From assembly GCA_021819035.1 (NCBI GenBank), contig JAKASL010000001.1, positions 558,001 through 622,000 on the forward strand: a DNA stretch of 64,000 nt, in the 5' to 3' direction. Position 1 is the stretch's first letter. Each line of letters starts with the position of its first letter. The position numbers and the translations under genes are program-made. The notes beneath the pieces were generated by a model that was given only the letters and a program-made list of their open reading frames with translations, made no database searches and had not been told where the DNA came from. This DNA comes from an archaeon (GTDB lineage: Archaea; Thermoproteota; Nitrososphaeria; Nitrososphaerales; Gagatemarchaeaceae). Below, piece by piece: positions 8,337 through 16,951 of the stretch.

Positions 8337-9296
8337 ATGACGGGCACGCCGAAGCTAGAGAAGGTGCGGGACTACCACGTGTCCGCATCCCCCGACCTGG
8401 CCTCGCTGCTGGAGGGGATGGGCAAGGGGGGCGGCTTCATGGGGAGGAACCTCTTCGACGTCGCTTCGACCTTCAGCGCCATGTGCGCCAGAGAGGGGTG
8501 CACGAAGTTCCTCTCCTTCCCGGCCGCTATCGTCGCCACCGGCCTCAGAGGGGTCCTGGTGGACATGGTCAGGGCGGGGCTGGTGGACGCTATAATCACG
8601 ACGTGCGGCACCTTGGACCACGACATAGCCAGGACCCTCGGGGACTACTACGTCGGCAGCTTCGGCATGGACGACGCCCGCCTGAAGAAGGCCGGGTATC
8701 ACAGGCTTGGCAACGTCCTCGTCCCACTGGAGGGCTACGGCCCGCTCATCGAGAAGAGAATGCAGCCCCTCCTCGGCCGCATCTACGAAAGGCGGCGCTC
8801 GGTCACAACCGAGGAGCTCGCCGCGGAGATAGGCAGAGACCTTGCCTCAGAGCGCTCGCTGCTTTATTGGGCCCAGAAGAAGGGGGTGCCCGTCTTCGTC
8901 CCCGGTATCACAGACGGAGCCGTGGGGAGCCAGGTCTGGCTCTTCTCTGAGAGCCACAGGGATTTCCGCTTAGACCTGCTGGGGGACGAGAGGCGCCTGT
9001 CTGACATATTCTCAGACGCGAAGGAGACCGGGGCCCTCGTCCTAGGGGGAGGGATCTCGAAGCACCATACGATCTGGTGGGCGCAGTTCAGGGGGGGGCT
9101 CGACTGGGCCTGCTACGTCTCCACCGCCCAGGAGACGGACGGGTCCCTCAGCGGAGCCCGCATCAGGGAGGCCGTATCCTGGGGGAAGGTGAAGGTCGGG
9201 GCGAGGCAGGCCGCCATCGACGCCGAGGTGACCACAGTCCTGCCCTTCATAGCGTCCTACGCCCTCACGAAGCGCGGAAGACGCCAGATTCCTTAA
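8337..9296 (+). CDS. dys: Deoxyhypusine synthase
   Basis: A 319-residue enzyme that transfers the aminobutyl group of spermidine to a lysine of aIF5A, the first step of hypusine formation. Family marks include FPAAIVATGLRG, TTCGTLDHDIAR, VLGGGISKHH, VSTAQETDGSLSGAR and the active-site Lys segment AVSWGKV. Length is normal. The ATG at 8337 is preceded by a TATA-like TTAAAA about 27 bp upstream, which rejects an open-frame extension to 8229. It is a stand-alone gene. Confidence 0.92.
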   Translation: MTGTPKLEKVRDYHVSASPDLASLLEGMGKGGGFMGRNLFDVASTFSAMCAREGCTKFLSFPAAIVATGLRGVLVDMVRAGLVDAIITTCGTLDHDIARTLGDYYVGSFGMDDARLKKAGYHRLGNVLVPLEGYGPLIEKRMQPLLGRIYERRRSVTTEELAAEIGRDLASERSLLYWAQKKGVPVFVPGITDGAVGSQVWLFSESHRDFRLDLLGDERRLSDIFSDAKETGALVLGGGISKHHTIWWAQFRGGLDWACYVSTAQETDGSLSGARIREAVSWGKVKVGARQAAIDAEVTTVLPFIASYALTKRGRRQIP

Positions 9297-9332
9297 TTCT
9301 TTTAAAGGGAACTTCAAAGCCGCACCGTCCGA

Positions 9333-11501
9333 TTGGCTTTCGACTACGGCTACCTCGCGGTCGGCGGCTCCGCGGTCGCGCTGGCGTACGCGCTCTACCT
9401 CGTCTACTCCGTCAGGAGGCAGGACCCTGGGAACGCCAGGATGGTCGAGATAGCCACCGCCGTCAGGCAGGGCGCTGACGAGTTCCTCAGAAGGGAGTAC
9501 AGGGTGATCACGCCCATAGCGGCTGTGATCGCCGTGCTGATATTCGTCTTCATCGACCTCCCGCTGAAGACAAACGGAGCCACGGCAGCCGGGTTCCTGG
9601 TAGGCGCGTTCCTCTCTGCCCTGGCAGGCTACGTCGGCATGGCCATGACGGTCCGGACCAGCTCGCGGACCGCCGAGGCGGCGCGGAAGGGGCTCGGGAG
9701 CGCGCTGACCGTGGCCTTCCGAGGGGGCGGGGTCATGGGCATGGCCGTGGTGGGGTTTGGGCTCCTTGGCGTCTCGCTCTTCTACATCGTCTTCCAGAAC
9801 GCCATAGTGACCACACCGGCGATCCTCGCCGGGCTCGGCTTCGGCGCTTCCCTGATCGCGATGTTCATGAGGGTCTCAGGGGGGATCTACACCAAGGCGG
9901 CCGACGTCGGGGCGGACCTCGTGGGGAAGACTGAGGCTGGGATCCCCGAAGACGACCCGCGCAACCCCGCCGTCATCGCTGACAACGTGGGGGACAACGT
10001 CGGCGACTGCGCCGGGATGGGGGCCGACATCTACGAGTCGTTCGTAGTCATCTCCGTCGCGGTGCTGATACTCGCGGCCCTCATCACGTCGGGGAGCTCC
10101 GCGTTCGGGTCGCTCGCTTCACTCATCTCAGCCAACCAGCTCTTCGTGTTCCCGCTCCTCCTCGGAGCGTCAGGGATAGTGGGGTCCATCCTCGGAGGCT
10201 TCTACATCAGGAAGGGGATCTCGAAGAACCCGATGGGCGCGCTGAACACTTCGCTGCTCATCTCCGCTGCCATCGCCGTGGTCATAGACGCTGTCGCCAG
10301 CGAATACGTCTTCAAGGGGAGCTCGCTCGGCTGGTCCCTCCTGGCAAGCGCGATAGTCGGCATCGTCGTGGTGGTGGCCATCGAGAGGGTCGCGGACTAC
10401 TTCACCTCCTACAACTACAAGCCGGTGAGGTTCGTGGCCGAAGCCAGCCAGACGGGGGCAGCGACCAACTTCCTGGCAGGGTTCTCGACAGGGCTCCAGA
10501 GCACAGCCCCGTCGGCTGTGGTCCTGGTCCTCGCGATACTGGTGTCGTACTTCATAGGCTACTACGCCACCCCGGCGACCGTCGCGGAGCCGTCAAGGGT
10601 CCTGGTCGGTGTCTACAGCACGGCGGTGGCTGCCATGGCGGAGCTTTCGCTCACCGGGGTGATCATGTCGATAGACTCGTTCGGGCCGATCACGGACAAC
10701 GCCAACGGCATCGTCGAGATGGCTGGGCTGGAGGCGGGGGTCAGGGAAGTCACCGACGAGCTCGACGCCGTCGGGAACACCACCAAGGCAACGACGAAGG
10801 CCTTCGCGGTCATGTCTGCGGCCCTGGCGGCAGTGGCCCTCTTCTTCGCGTTCCAGGACGAGGCCAACAAGCTCATCGCCCAGCACAACCTCTTCGCGAA
10901 GTACGGCTTAGCCCAGGGGGCGAGCCTCACATTCGCCCTGAGCGACCCGAGGGTGGTGATAGGCATCTTCGTGGGGGCCCTCCTCCCGTTCTACTTCTCC
11001 AGCTTCCTGATCCAGGCGGTCGGGCGCGCCGCCATCAAGATGGTGAACGAGGTCAGGCGCCAGTTCAAAGAGATCCCTGGTATCATGGAAGGGACGGCCA
11101 AGCCAGACTACGCCCGGTGCGTCGGCATCAGCACCACTGCGGCGATAAGGGAGCTGGCCAAGCCTGCGCTCCTTGCGGTGGCGACCCCGCTGGTGGTCGG
11201 CTTCATACTCGGGCCCTTGGCCCTCGGGGGCCTCCTCATCGGGAGCGTCGCGTCCGGGGTGTTCCTCGCGTTCATGATGACCAACGGCGGGGCCGCCTGG
11301 GACAACGCGAAGAAGTACATCGAGCTTGGCAACTTCGGCGGTAAGAACACCCCCGTCCACGCCGCGGCTGTGATGGGGGACACGGTCGGCGACCCGTTCA
11401 AGGACACCGCTGGGCCTGCCATCAACTCCCTGATCAAGGTCCTGAACACAATCTCCATAGTCTTCATCTCCGCCATAGTCCTGTTCGCCCTCTTCGTGTA
11501 G
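9333..11501 (+). CDS. hppA: Membrane proton-pumping pyrophosphatase (K+-independent type)
   Basis: A 722-residue polytopic protein (about 16 membrane helices) that couples PPi hydrolysis to ion export. The PPi-binding signature is intact, with DDPRNPAVIADNVGDN and CAGMGADIYES around residues 208-235. Lys485 in GNTTKATTK occupies the position that is Ala in K+-dependent and Lys in K+-independent enzymes, so this should be a K+-independent H+ pump. The start is TTG with TTTTAAAG about 29 bp upstream; no ATG fits. Confidence 0.95.
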   Translation: MAFDYGYLAVGGSAVALAYALYLVYSVRRQDPGNARMVEIATAVRQGADEFLRREYRVITPIAAVIAVLIFVFIDLPLKTNGATAAGFLVGAFLSALAGYVGMAMTVRTSSRTAEAARKGLGSALTVAFRGGGVMGMAVVGFGLLGVSLFYIVFQNAIVTTPAILAGLGFGASLIAMFMRVSGGIYTKAADVGADLVGKTEAGIPEDDPRNPAVIADNVGDNVGDCAGMGADIYESFVVISVAVLILAALITSGSSAFGSLASLISANQLFVFPLLLGASGIVGSILGGFYIRKGISKNPMGALNTSLLISAAIAVVIDAVASEYVFKGSSLGWSLLASAIVGIVVVVAIERVADYFTSYNYKPVRFVAEASQTGAATNFLAGFSTGLQSTAPSAVVLVLAILVSYFIGYYATPATVAEPSRVLVGVYSTAVAAMAELSLTGVIMSIDSFGPITDNANGIVEMAGLEAGVREVTDELDAVGNTTKATTKAFAVMSAALAAVALFFAFQDEANKLIAQHNLFAKYGLAQGASLTFALSDPRVVIGIFVGALLPFYFSSFLIQAVGRAAIKMVNEVRRQFKEIPGIMEGTAKPDYARCVGISTTAAIRELAKPALLAVATPLVVGFILGPLALGGLLIGSVASGVFLAFMMTNGGAAWDNAKKYIELGNFGGKNTPVHAAAVMGDTVGDPFKDTAGPAINSLIKVLNTISIVFISAIVLFALFV

Positions 11502-11553
11502 GGGAGACTCCGCCGCGAGGCAGACCCGGGCCCGCCCTCCTATGTCGCGGGAA

Positions 11554-11585
11554 AATGACTAAAGGATAGCCTTTATCAAGTCATT
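11554..11585. promoter_or_regulatory. Palindromic operator over the arsR promoter
   Basis: A two-tier inverted repeat: outer arms AATGACT and AGTCATT, inner arms AAAGG and CCTTT around ATAG. Its right half includes the TATA-like CCTTTATCA, about 28 bp before the arsR ATG. A dimeric winged-helix repressor bound here would block TBP, which suggests autorepression. Confidence 0.6.
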
Positions 11586-11602
11586 ACTTTACTTCCTCGG
11601 CC

Positions 11603-11947
11603 ATGGATGCGTTCTATGCGTTGGCGGAGCCGCGGAGGCGCAGAGTCTTGGAGCTGCTCGCATCACGAGGGAGGCTGACCGCCACTCAGATTTGCAGAGA
11701 GTTCGAGGTGACCCCCCAGGCCGTCTCACAGCACCTGAATGTCCTGAGGGAGGCCGGTCTGATCAGCATGGAGAAGCAGGGGCAGAGGCGCATCTACGGC
11801 ATCAATCCGGAGCGCACGAGGGATGTGGAAGAGTGGGCTGATGAAGTTACTTCGACGTGGAACAGGAGGTTCGATGCGCTTGGCGGGGCGCTCGACTCAG
11901 AGAAGAAGGCGAGAGCCACTAGGAAGGGAAGGGATCGACGTGGGTGA
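11603..11947 (+). CDS. ArsR-family winged-helix repressor
   Basis: A 114-residue HTH regulator. The DNA-binding winged helix spans about residues 6-75, with LEPRRRRVLELL-type first helix, recognition helix region TPQAVSQHLNVL and wing GQRRIYGINP. No metal-binding Cys motif is seen. It is the type usually paired with an AHSA1/SRPBCC protein, and a frameshifted copy of exactly that partner overlaps its 3' end. The leaderless start is placed by the TATA element inside the upstream palindrome. Confidence 0.85.
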   Translation: MDAFYALAEPRRRRVLELLASRGRLTATQICREFEVTPQAVSQHLNVLREAGLISMEKQGQRRIYGINPERTRDVEEWADEVTSTWNRRFDALGGALDSEKKARATRKGRDRRG

Positions 11948-12438
11948 TGAAAAAGACGCCGTAGTGGTCGCCCGTGTCTTCGACGCTCCCAGAGACCGTC
12001 TTCCGCATGTGGACGGGCCCCGCTAGCGCGGCGAAGCGGTTCGGCCTCCCGAGATGCGCGGTGAACGAGGAATGCGAAATAGACACACGCCCAGGGGGGA
12101 AGATGCGGGCGGACTCCAGGAACCTCGACGGGTCTCCCTACTCCATGCTGGGGGCCGTGGTCGAAGTGGTCCCGCCCCGGCTGATGGCCCTCAGGTCCGA
12201 GTCCCCCCTCGCAGCCTTCACTAGGACCACCCCCACCGACTGGGGTGCGGCCTGGGGGTGCGTCAACAGGGCGACGTCCGAGGAGGAGGCGAGGGGGGAC
12301 CAGGGTGACAGTCGAGGTTCGGCTCGTCCATTGCGCCGTCGACCCGAAGGAAGACATGCTGGCGGGGTTCGAGTCAGGCTGGGGAGAGAGCCTCGACATC
12401 TCGAAGAGGGCATCTCGCATGCCCATCCCTCCAGCTAG
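11940..12438 (+). pseudogene. SRPBCC/AHSA1-type protein, broken by frameshifts
   Basis: Three consecutive reading frames together spell one SRPBCC (START-like) protein of the kind encoded next to ArsR repressors. The first gives GDEKDAVVVARVFDAPRDR from the GTG at 11940. The second gives TVFRMWTGPAS, ECEIDTRPGGKMR and VVEVVPPRLMALRSE from about 11990. The third gives GGTRVTVEVRLVHCAVDP and AGFESGWGESLD from about 12285. At least two frameshifts are needed and there is no single open frame, so the gene looks dead unless the assembly is wrong. The GTG overlaps the arsR stop by eight bases, so the pair was an operon. It ends at the tRNA-Cys gene. Confidence 0.7.
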
Positions 12439-12439
12439 A

Positions 12440-12548
12440 AGGTGGGGATGGGATTCACGGCGGCTGCCGCCGCTTTCGAACCCATGTGAATGCGCTCACT
12501 GACGGCATGCGACTGCAGGCGCACGCGTAACCGCTCCGCCACCCCACC
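12440..12548 (-). tRNA. tRNA-Cys(GCA) with two apparent introns
   Basis: Acceptor strands GGTGGGG (12548-12542) and CCCCACC (12447-12441) pair, followed by discriminator U73, the tRNA-Cys identity base. The D arm is GCGGAGCGGTTACGC. The anticodon stem TGCGC/GCGCA closes only if a 16-nt segment is removed after position 37, giving loop CTGCAGA with anticodon GCA. The T arm ATGGG/CCCAT with loop TTCGAAT forms only if about 21 nt, itself a GC-rich hairpin, is removed after A58. The mature length would be 72 nt. The first intron is at the canonical 37/38 site; the second is non-canonical, in the T loop. CCA is not encoded. Confidence 0.8.
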
Positions 12549-12652
12549 GCGAAGGCGCCTCCCCGGGGACGATAATTATGCCTTACACAGGGGAAACCTC
12601 AGGCGCCCCCCTCGAGGCAAGAGTAAATACGGCGGCCGGGCTGCGTGACGCC

Positions 12653-13636
12653 ATGAGCAAGGACGACGGGAACGTCTTCCCCGGGAACTGGGACGTAGTC
12701 TCCGAGACGCTCCTTCGGACCTACGACCTGTGGTTCCCCCAGAACTGGGGCCCCGCCGACCTCCCCTGGGACGAGTGCGACGCGAGCAACTACTCTTCCG
12801 ACGAAGGCGTTGCCCAGGCGTACTGGCTGTCCAAGCTCGCCCTCTTCGAGAAGTCAGGGATAGGTGCCTTCGGCGCTGCCGCCGTCCAGGCCGCGACCCA
12901 CCAGTTCGAGGACCCGACCAAGAAGTTCCTCTCGGCCGTCGCCTTCGACGAGTGCAGGCACGACGAGGTCTGCCGCAGGGCCTGCGCCCGCGTCTGCCCC
13001 AACTTCCCCTACAGGTTCAAGCCGAAGTCAACCCTCGAGGAGAAGGCGCACCGCAACATCATGGCCCTCTACGACAACGGGGCGCGCTACTGGAGCGCCT
13101 TCAACCAGGCATGGGGGAAGTACCCCCTGGAGCTGATATTCTCCAGCTTCTTCTTCGCGGAGATAGGCGCCCAACTGATCTTCAAAGAGGTGGGGGAGAG
13201 GTCCACCAACAAGGTCTACTCCACGGCTTTCAAGAACATAACCAGGGACGAGTCCAGGCACCTGACCGGGACGCTGGCGATGCTCGAGCGGCTCGCAGAG
13301 AGGATGAGCAACGACGACAAGGCGATGATATCGAGGCAGCTCAAGCACGGCTTCATCTACCTCTCCCCGCTCCTGTTCAGGCCGATGGACGACTTCTGGA
13401 AGCTCCCCGAGGACTTCTTCGAGTACGACCAGAAGCTCGAGGAACTGGCCGCCAAGTCCGGGCTGGGGGTCCCCAAGGCGGAGGACCGGTCCGAAGCATG
13501 GCTGAAGGCCATATCGCGTCACAGGTCGAAGATAGAAGAGCTTGGGATACCCGTCCCCGAGATCAAGGAGATCGGCCTCGCCGGGCTCGAGGTCAACGTA
13601 AAGAAGGGGGACGACATAATCGCTACGCCGCTCTGA
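12653..13636 (+). CDS. Ferritin-like diiron carboxylate protein (R2/BMM-like)
   Basis: A 327-residue helical protein with two ExxH motifs typical of dinuclear iron oxidases: DECRH (Glu100, His103) and DESRH (Glu200, His203). Upstream helices carry candidate ligands Glu66 and Glu170. This is the layout of ribonucleotide reductase R2, R2-like oxidases and related oxygenases. No radical-transfer Tyr can be assigned and no R1 subunit is nearby, so a ribonucleotide reductase role is not supported. The ATG at 12653 lies about 27 bp after TATA-like AGTAAATA, which rejects an open extension to 12578. The 3' end overlaps the MFS gene by 14 bases. Confidence 0.65.
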   Translation: MSKDDGNVFPGNWDVVSETLLRTYDLWFPQNWGPADLPWDECDASNYSSDEGVAQAYWLSKLALFEKSGIGAFGAAAVQAATHQFEDPTKKFLSAVAFDECRHDEVCRRACARVCPNFPYRFKPKSTLEEKAHRNIMALYDNGARYWSAFNQAWGKYPLELIFSSFFFAEIGAQLIFKEVGERSTNKVYSTAFKNITRDESRHLTGTLAMLERLAERMSNDDKAMISRQLKHGFIYLSPLLFRPMDDFWKLPEDFFEYDQKLEELAAKSGLGVPKAEDRSEAWLKAISRHRSKIEELGIPVPEIKEIGLAGLEVNVKKGDDIIATPL

Positions 13637-14813
13637 CCCGCCAGGTCTCCACCATGAGGAGGACTGGGGCCACGAAGGCCAGGGTCAGGACCCCGGACCA
13701 GACCCAAGCCAGCCGATACCCGTATGCCTCGACCATGTAGGAGAAGAAGATAGGCGGGAAGAAGGACCCGGTCAGCGAGAGGCTGTTGACCCAGGCGACG
13801 GCCAGGCTCTCGTACTCCCTGCCGGCCCTGTTGAGCTCCCTCGCCCCAGCGAAGGCGAAGGTGTATCCGACCCCGGAGACCAGCCCGGCCAGGGATGAGC
13901 AGACAGCAGCCGCCAGCAGCGAAGGGTAGGCCGCCAGGGCGAGGGCTGCCGCGCTCCCGATCAGCGACGCGACCATCACCATCCTGTGCCTTGCGAGGAC
14001 GTCGAAGGCCCGCCCTCCCCAGAGCGAAGTGAATATCGGGACGACGTACACCAGCGAAGTTGCCCCGCTGGCCAGGGCGCCGGAAACCCCGAGCGACCTG
14101 ACGCCGTAGAGGGTCATGAACCCGGCTATGACGGTCGCCGCTATCCCGAATCCGACCGTCCCGAGCCCCAGAAGGACGAGCTGCCTGTCCGCTAAAACCG
14201 CAGCTAGCGCCTTCCTGTCCACTTTGGGGGTCTTCGCCGTCCGGTCGCCTGGAACGAAGAGCGCCACCATCGCCCCCGTCGCCAGGCCGAACGCCCCTGA
14301 AAGCACGAGGCTGGGCCTCCAGCCGGTCACCGACGCCACCACCACCCACCCGAAGATCCCGACGATCCCTCCAAGGTCGAACGTCGAGTTCATCACGCCG
14401 ACCCCCATCCCAGACTTCTCTCCGCGGAGCAGGCGAGCTACGATTATCGTCGCAGGCGCGAAGACGAACGCCATCCCGCATCCCACGACGAACCTGAGGA
14501 CGGCCACCTCGGCTACGCCAGCCGCGGAGGCGGTGGCGAGGGCCGAAGCGGAAGAGATGAAGATCCCGAGGACTACGACCCTCTTCGGCCCCCACCTGGC
14601 GGCGAGGACCCCGCCGGGGACCTGGAACAGCCCGAGCCCGAGGTAGAACGTCGCTGTGATGAGCCCGAGCCCCGAGACCCCGGCGCCCAGGTCCGGCCCC
14701 ATCAGGTAGAATATAGCACCGACGTTGACCCAGTTGATCGCGTAAACGACCCTGGCGGTGACCAGCGACCCGAAGGCCCGCCGACTCTGCATCGTGCTGG
14801 TCAACTGCGGCAC
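13623..14813 (-). CDS. Major facilitator superfamily transporter
   Basis: A 396-residue protein with about 12 hydrophobic segments in two halves, a short basic N-terminus and a basic loop GVLAARWGPKRVV at the TM2-TM3 position (MFS motif A-like). The substrate cannot be told from sequence. The centre contains a charged loop (RTAKTPKVDRKAL) that divides the two six-helix bundles. It is transcribed convergently to the diiron protein and no regulator is adjacent. Confidence 0.85.
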   Translation of the reverse strand: MPQLTSTMQSRRAFGSLVTARVVYAINWVNVGAIFYLMGPDLGAGVSGLGLITATFYLGLGLFQVPGGVLAARWGPKRVVVLGIFISSASALATASAAGVAEVAVLRFVVGCGMAFVFAPATIIVARLLRGEKSGMGVGVMNSTFDLGGIVGIFGWVVVASVTGWRPSLVLSGAFGLATGAMVALFVPGDRTAKTPKVDRKALAAVLADRQLVLLGLGTVGFGIAATVIAGFMTLYGVRSLGVSGALASGATSLVYVVPIFTSLWGGRAFDVLARHRMVMVASLIGSAAALALAAYPSLLAAAVCSSLAGLVSGVGYTFAFAGARELNRAGREYESLAVAWVNSLSLTGSFFPPIFFSYMVEAYGYRLAWVWSGVLTLAFVAPVLLMVETWRVRAA

Positions 14814-15130
14814 GCCCCGCCATGACGCTCCTAAAACCGAATCGCCGCGTTTGGAATCTGCCCCTCCCAGAGCTGCGAGGCATGAATCTCGTCAATCTGT
14901 TCCAAATCGCACCGACGCCAAGGACAAGCCCGACGGCTCCTACCTGCGAGCCCGGCCGCGTTTGGCGAAATCAGAAATGAGTGACGGTAGGGCGCTCCCC
15001 TAGCCGCCGAATCTCGAAGAATCTGGGACGGTCTCGCTTCGGCGCCTAGCCGTTGGAATCCCAAAACGCCTCCAAAACAGCCCCAGGCCCGAAAAAACCT
15101 CAATTCAGGCCCCGTTGGCTCAGGTTTATA
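14814..15130. other. Intergenic region without recognised gene
   Basis: No convincing coding frame; a minus-strand open frame here has no family features or start signals. The tract is less GC-rich than its neighbours and contains six GAATC sites between 14839 and 15060 and a repeated GCCGCGTTTGG at 14843 and 14955. A TATA box (TTTATATAG) near 15124-15132 serves the following small gene. Confidence 0.4.
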
Positions 15131-15167
15131 TAGCAAACTGCCCGGATTGGCTGCCGAGGCAATCGCA

Positions 15168-15317
15168 GTGGTAACCGGATACTGCGTCTACGAGAAGAAG
15201 AAAAATCGGGAGATCAAGAATCCCAAGCAAATCAAACTGAAGAACGGCCGCCCCGCCATCAAGGGGACCTGCGCCTCGTGCGGCAAGGCCATCTTCAGGA
15301 TTGGCAAGCTGAAGTAA
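15168..15317 (+). CDS. DUF5679 small zinc protein
   Basis: A 49-residue protein, VVTGYCVYEKKKNREIKNPK through AIKGTCASCGKAIFRIGKLK. One Cys near residue 6 and the C-x2-C pair fit the DUF5679 family of tiny zinc proteins common in TACK archaea, whose function is unknown; the CxxC half resembles transcription-factor zinc ribbons. GTG at 15168 gives the usual TGYC start; a TTG at 15147 would add seven residues. A strong TATA box lies about 40 bp upstream. Confidence 0.75.
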   Translation: MVTGYCVYEKKKNREIKNPKQIKLKNGRPAIKGTCASCGKAIFRIGKLK

Positions 15318-15479
15318 TTCCTGATCTCCCGTTCCTTTTATTTCGCTGTCCCCGGCGTGCGCTCTAAATCAACGCCGACTTGCGCTGAGCTCCCCGGTCG
15401 TCCACTCGTCGCTCGCGGCGGCTCACCCGTCTCGGACATCCTCTAACTTTTATCTGAACGGGGGGAGGCTCCGCAGACC

Positions 15480-16880
15480 TTGCTCCGGCTCTTCAACAGC
15501 CTCGGGCGCGAGATGCAGGAGTTCAGGCCCATCAGGGACGGCGAGGTCAGGATATACAACTGCGGCCCGACCGTGTGGAACTACGCCCACGTCGGGAACT
15601 TCAGGGCCTTCGTCTTCTACGACGTGCTGAGGCGGCACCTGAAGTTCAAGGGGTACAAAGTCACTTCAGTGATGAACATCACAGACGTGGAGGACAAGAT
15701 AATCAGGGCGGTGGGACAGACCGGGAAGTCCCTGAGGGAGCTCACGGAGTTCTACATCGCCGCATTCATGGAGGACCTCGCTTCCCTCAAAATCGAAAAG
15801 ATGGAGGCGATGCCTAGGGCGACGGAGCACCTCCCTGAGATACTCCGCCTCGTCCGCACCCTGGTCGAGAAAGGGTACGCCTACAGGACCGCCGACGGCT
15901 CGGTCTATTTCGACGTGTCCAAGTTCAAGCGCTACGGCGCCCTCTCGGGGGTCAGGCTCGACTCGCTCAGGCCGGCCGGGAGGGTGTCCAGCGACCACTA
16001 CGAGGAGAAGAAGGAGGCCGCTGACTTCGCCCTCTGGAAGGCCTGGGAGCCTGGCGACGGGGACGTCTTCTGGGAGTCAGAGTTCGGCAGGGGGCGCCCC
16101 GGCTGGAGCGTCGAGTGCTCCGCGATGTCGATGAATTACCTCGGAGAGACCTTCGACATCCACACCGGGGGGGCGGACCTGAAGTTCCCCCACCACGAGA
16201 ACGAGATCGCCCAGTCTGAGGCGGCCACCGGGAAGAAGTTCGTCAACTACTGGCTCCACTCCGAGTTCCTCAACGTCAGCGGAAGAGAGATGCACAAGTC
16301 CAGCGGCAACCTCGTCACCCTCCGGGAGCTCTTGACGCTGGGGTGGGACCCTCTGACCGTACGCGCGTTCCTCGTCTCGGGGAGATACAGGGACCAGGTC
16401 GACCTCACCGAAGCGGCACTGTCGCAGGCGAAGGCGCAGAGGGGACGGCTCCAGGAGCTGCTGGCGAGGCTGCGGGGGGTCAAGGGGGGGACGGGGGAGG
16501 TCCCGGGCGCCGTAGGAGAGTTCCTCGCAGGGTTCGAGGCGGCCATGGACGACGACCTGGACACCCCCCGCGCTCTGGCCGCCATGCTGACCTTCACCAA
16601 GGAAGCGAACGCCATGATAGACTCCGGAGAGATCGGGGGGGCCGGCGCCCAAGCAGCGATGCACGCCCTCGCGAGGGCGGACTCGGTCCTCGGGATCCTC
16701 AAGTTCGGGGAGGATGACCTGGAACCGGAACTCGCGGAGCTGGTCAGGGAGAGGGAGGCCGCCAGGCAGAGGAGAGACTTCGCCGAGTCGGACAGGCTGA
16801 GGGCGGAGCTCTTAGCCGCCGGGGTCGTCGTGGAGGACACCCCGGAAGGGACCCGGTGGAAGAGGGTCCGAGGTGGTTAA
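15480..16880 (+). CDS. cysS: Cysteinyl-tRNA synthetase
   Basis: A 466-residue class I synthetase that charges tRNA-Cys. The HIGH-type motif is HVGN (37-40), Cys28 starts the zinc site, and the central signatures WSVECSAMS and [13 protein letters not shown] are present. The KMSKS-type loop is MHKSS (271-275). The C-terminal helical domain is complete. The TTG start is set by a TATA-like ACTTTTATC about 28 bp upstream. Direct charging means no SepRS/SepCysS route is needed. The tRNA-Cys gene lies 3 kb away. Confidence 0.95.
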   Translation: MLRLFNSLGREMQEFRPIRDGEVRIYNCGPTVWNYAHVGNFRAFVFYDVLRRHLKFKGYKVTSVMNITDVEDKIIRAVGQTGKSLRELTEFYIAAFMEDLASLKIEKMEAMPRATEHLPEILRLVRTLVEKGYAYRTADGSVYFDVSKFKRYGALSGVRLDSLRPAGRVSSDHYEEKKEAADFALWKAWEPGDGDVFWESEFGRGRPGWSVECSAMSMNYLGETFDIHTGGADLKFPHHENEIAQSEAATGKKFVNYWLHSEFLNVSGREMHKSSGNLVTLRELLTLGWDPLTVRAFLVSGRYRDQVDLTEAALSQAKAQRGRLQELLARLRGVKGGTGEVPGAVGEFLAGFEAAMDDDLDTPRALAAMLTFTKEANAMIDSGEIGGAGAQAAMHALARADSVLGILKFGEDDLEPELAELVREREAARQRRDFAESDRLRAELLAAGVVVEDTPEGTRWKRVRGG

Positions 16881-16951
16881 CGGAACGTCTCCAGCAGCTC
16901 AACTCCAGTAAATCCTCCTGATATTATCCCGCCTAAGGCACAGTCCCAGGC

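Noticed and set aside
12653-13636. Ribonucleotide reductase small subunit
   Set aside because: The iron ligands fit the superfamily, but no radical Tyr can be assigned and no R1 gene is near.
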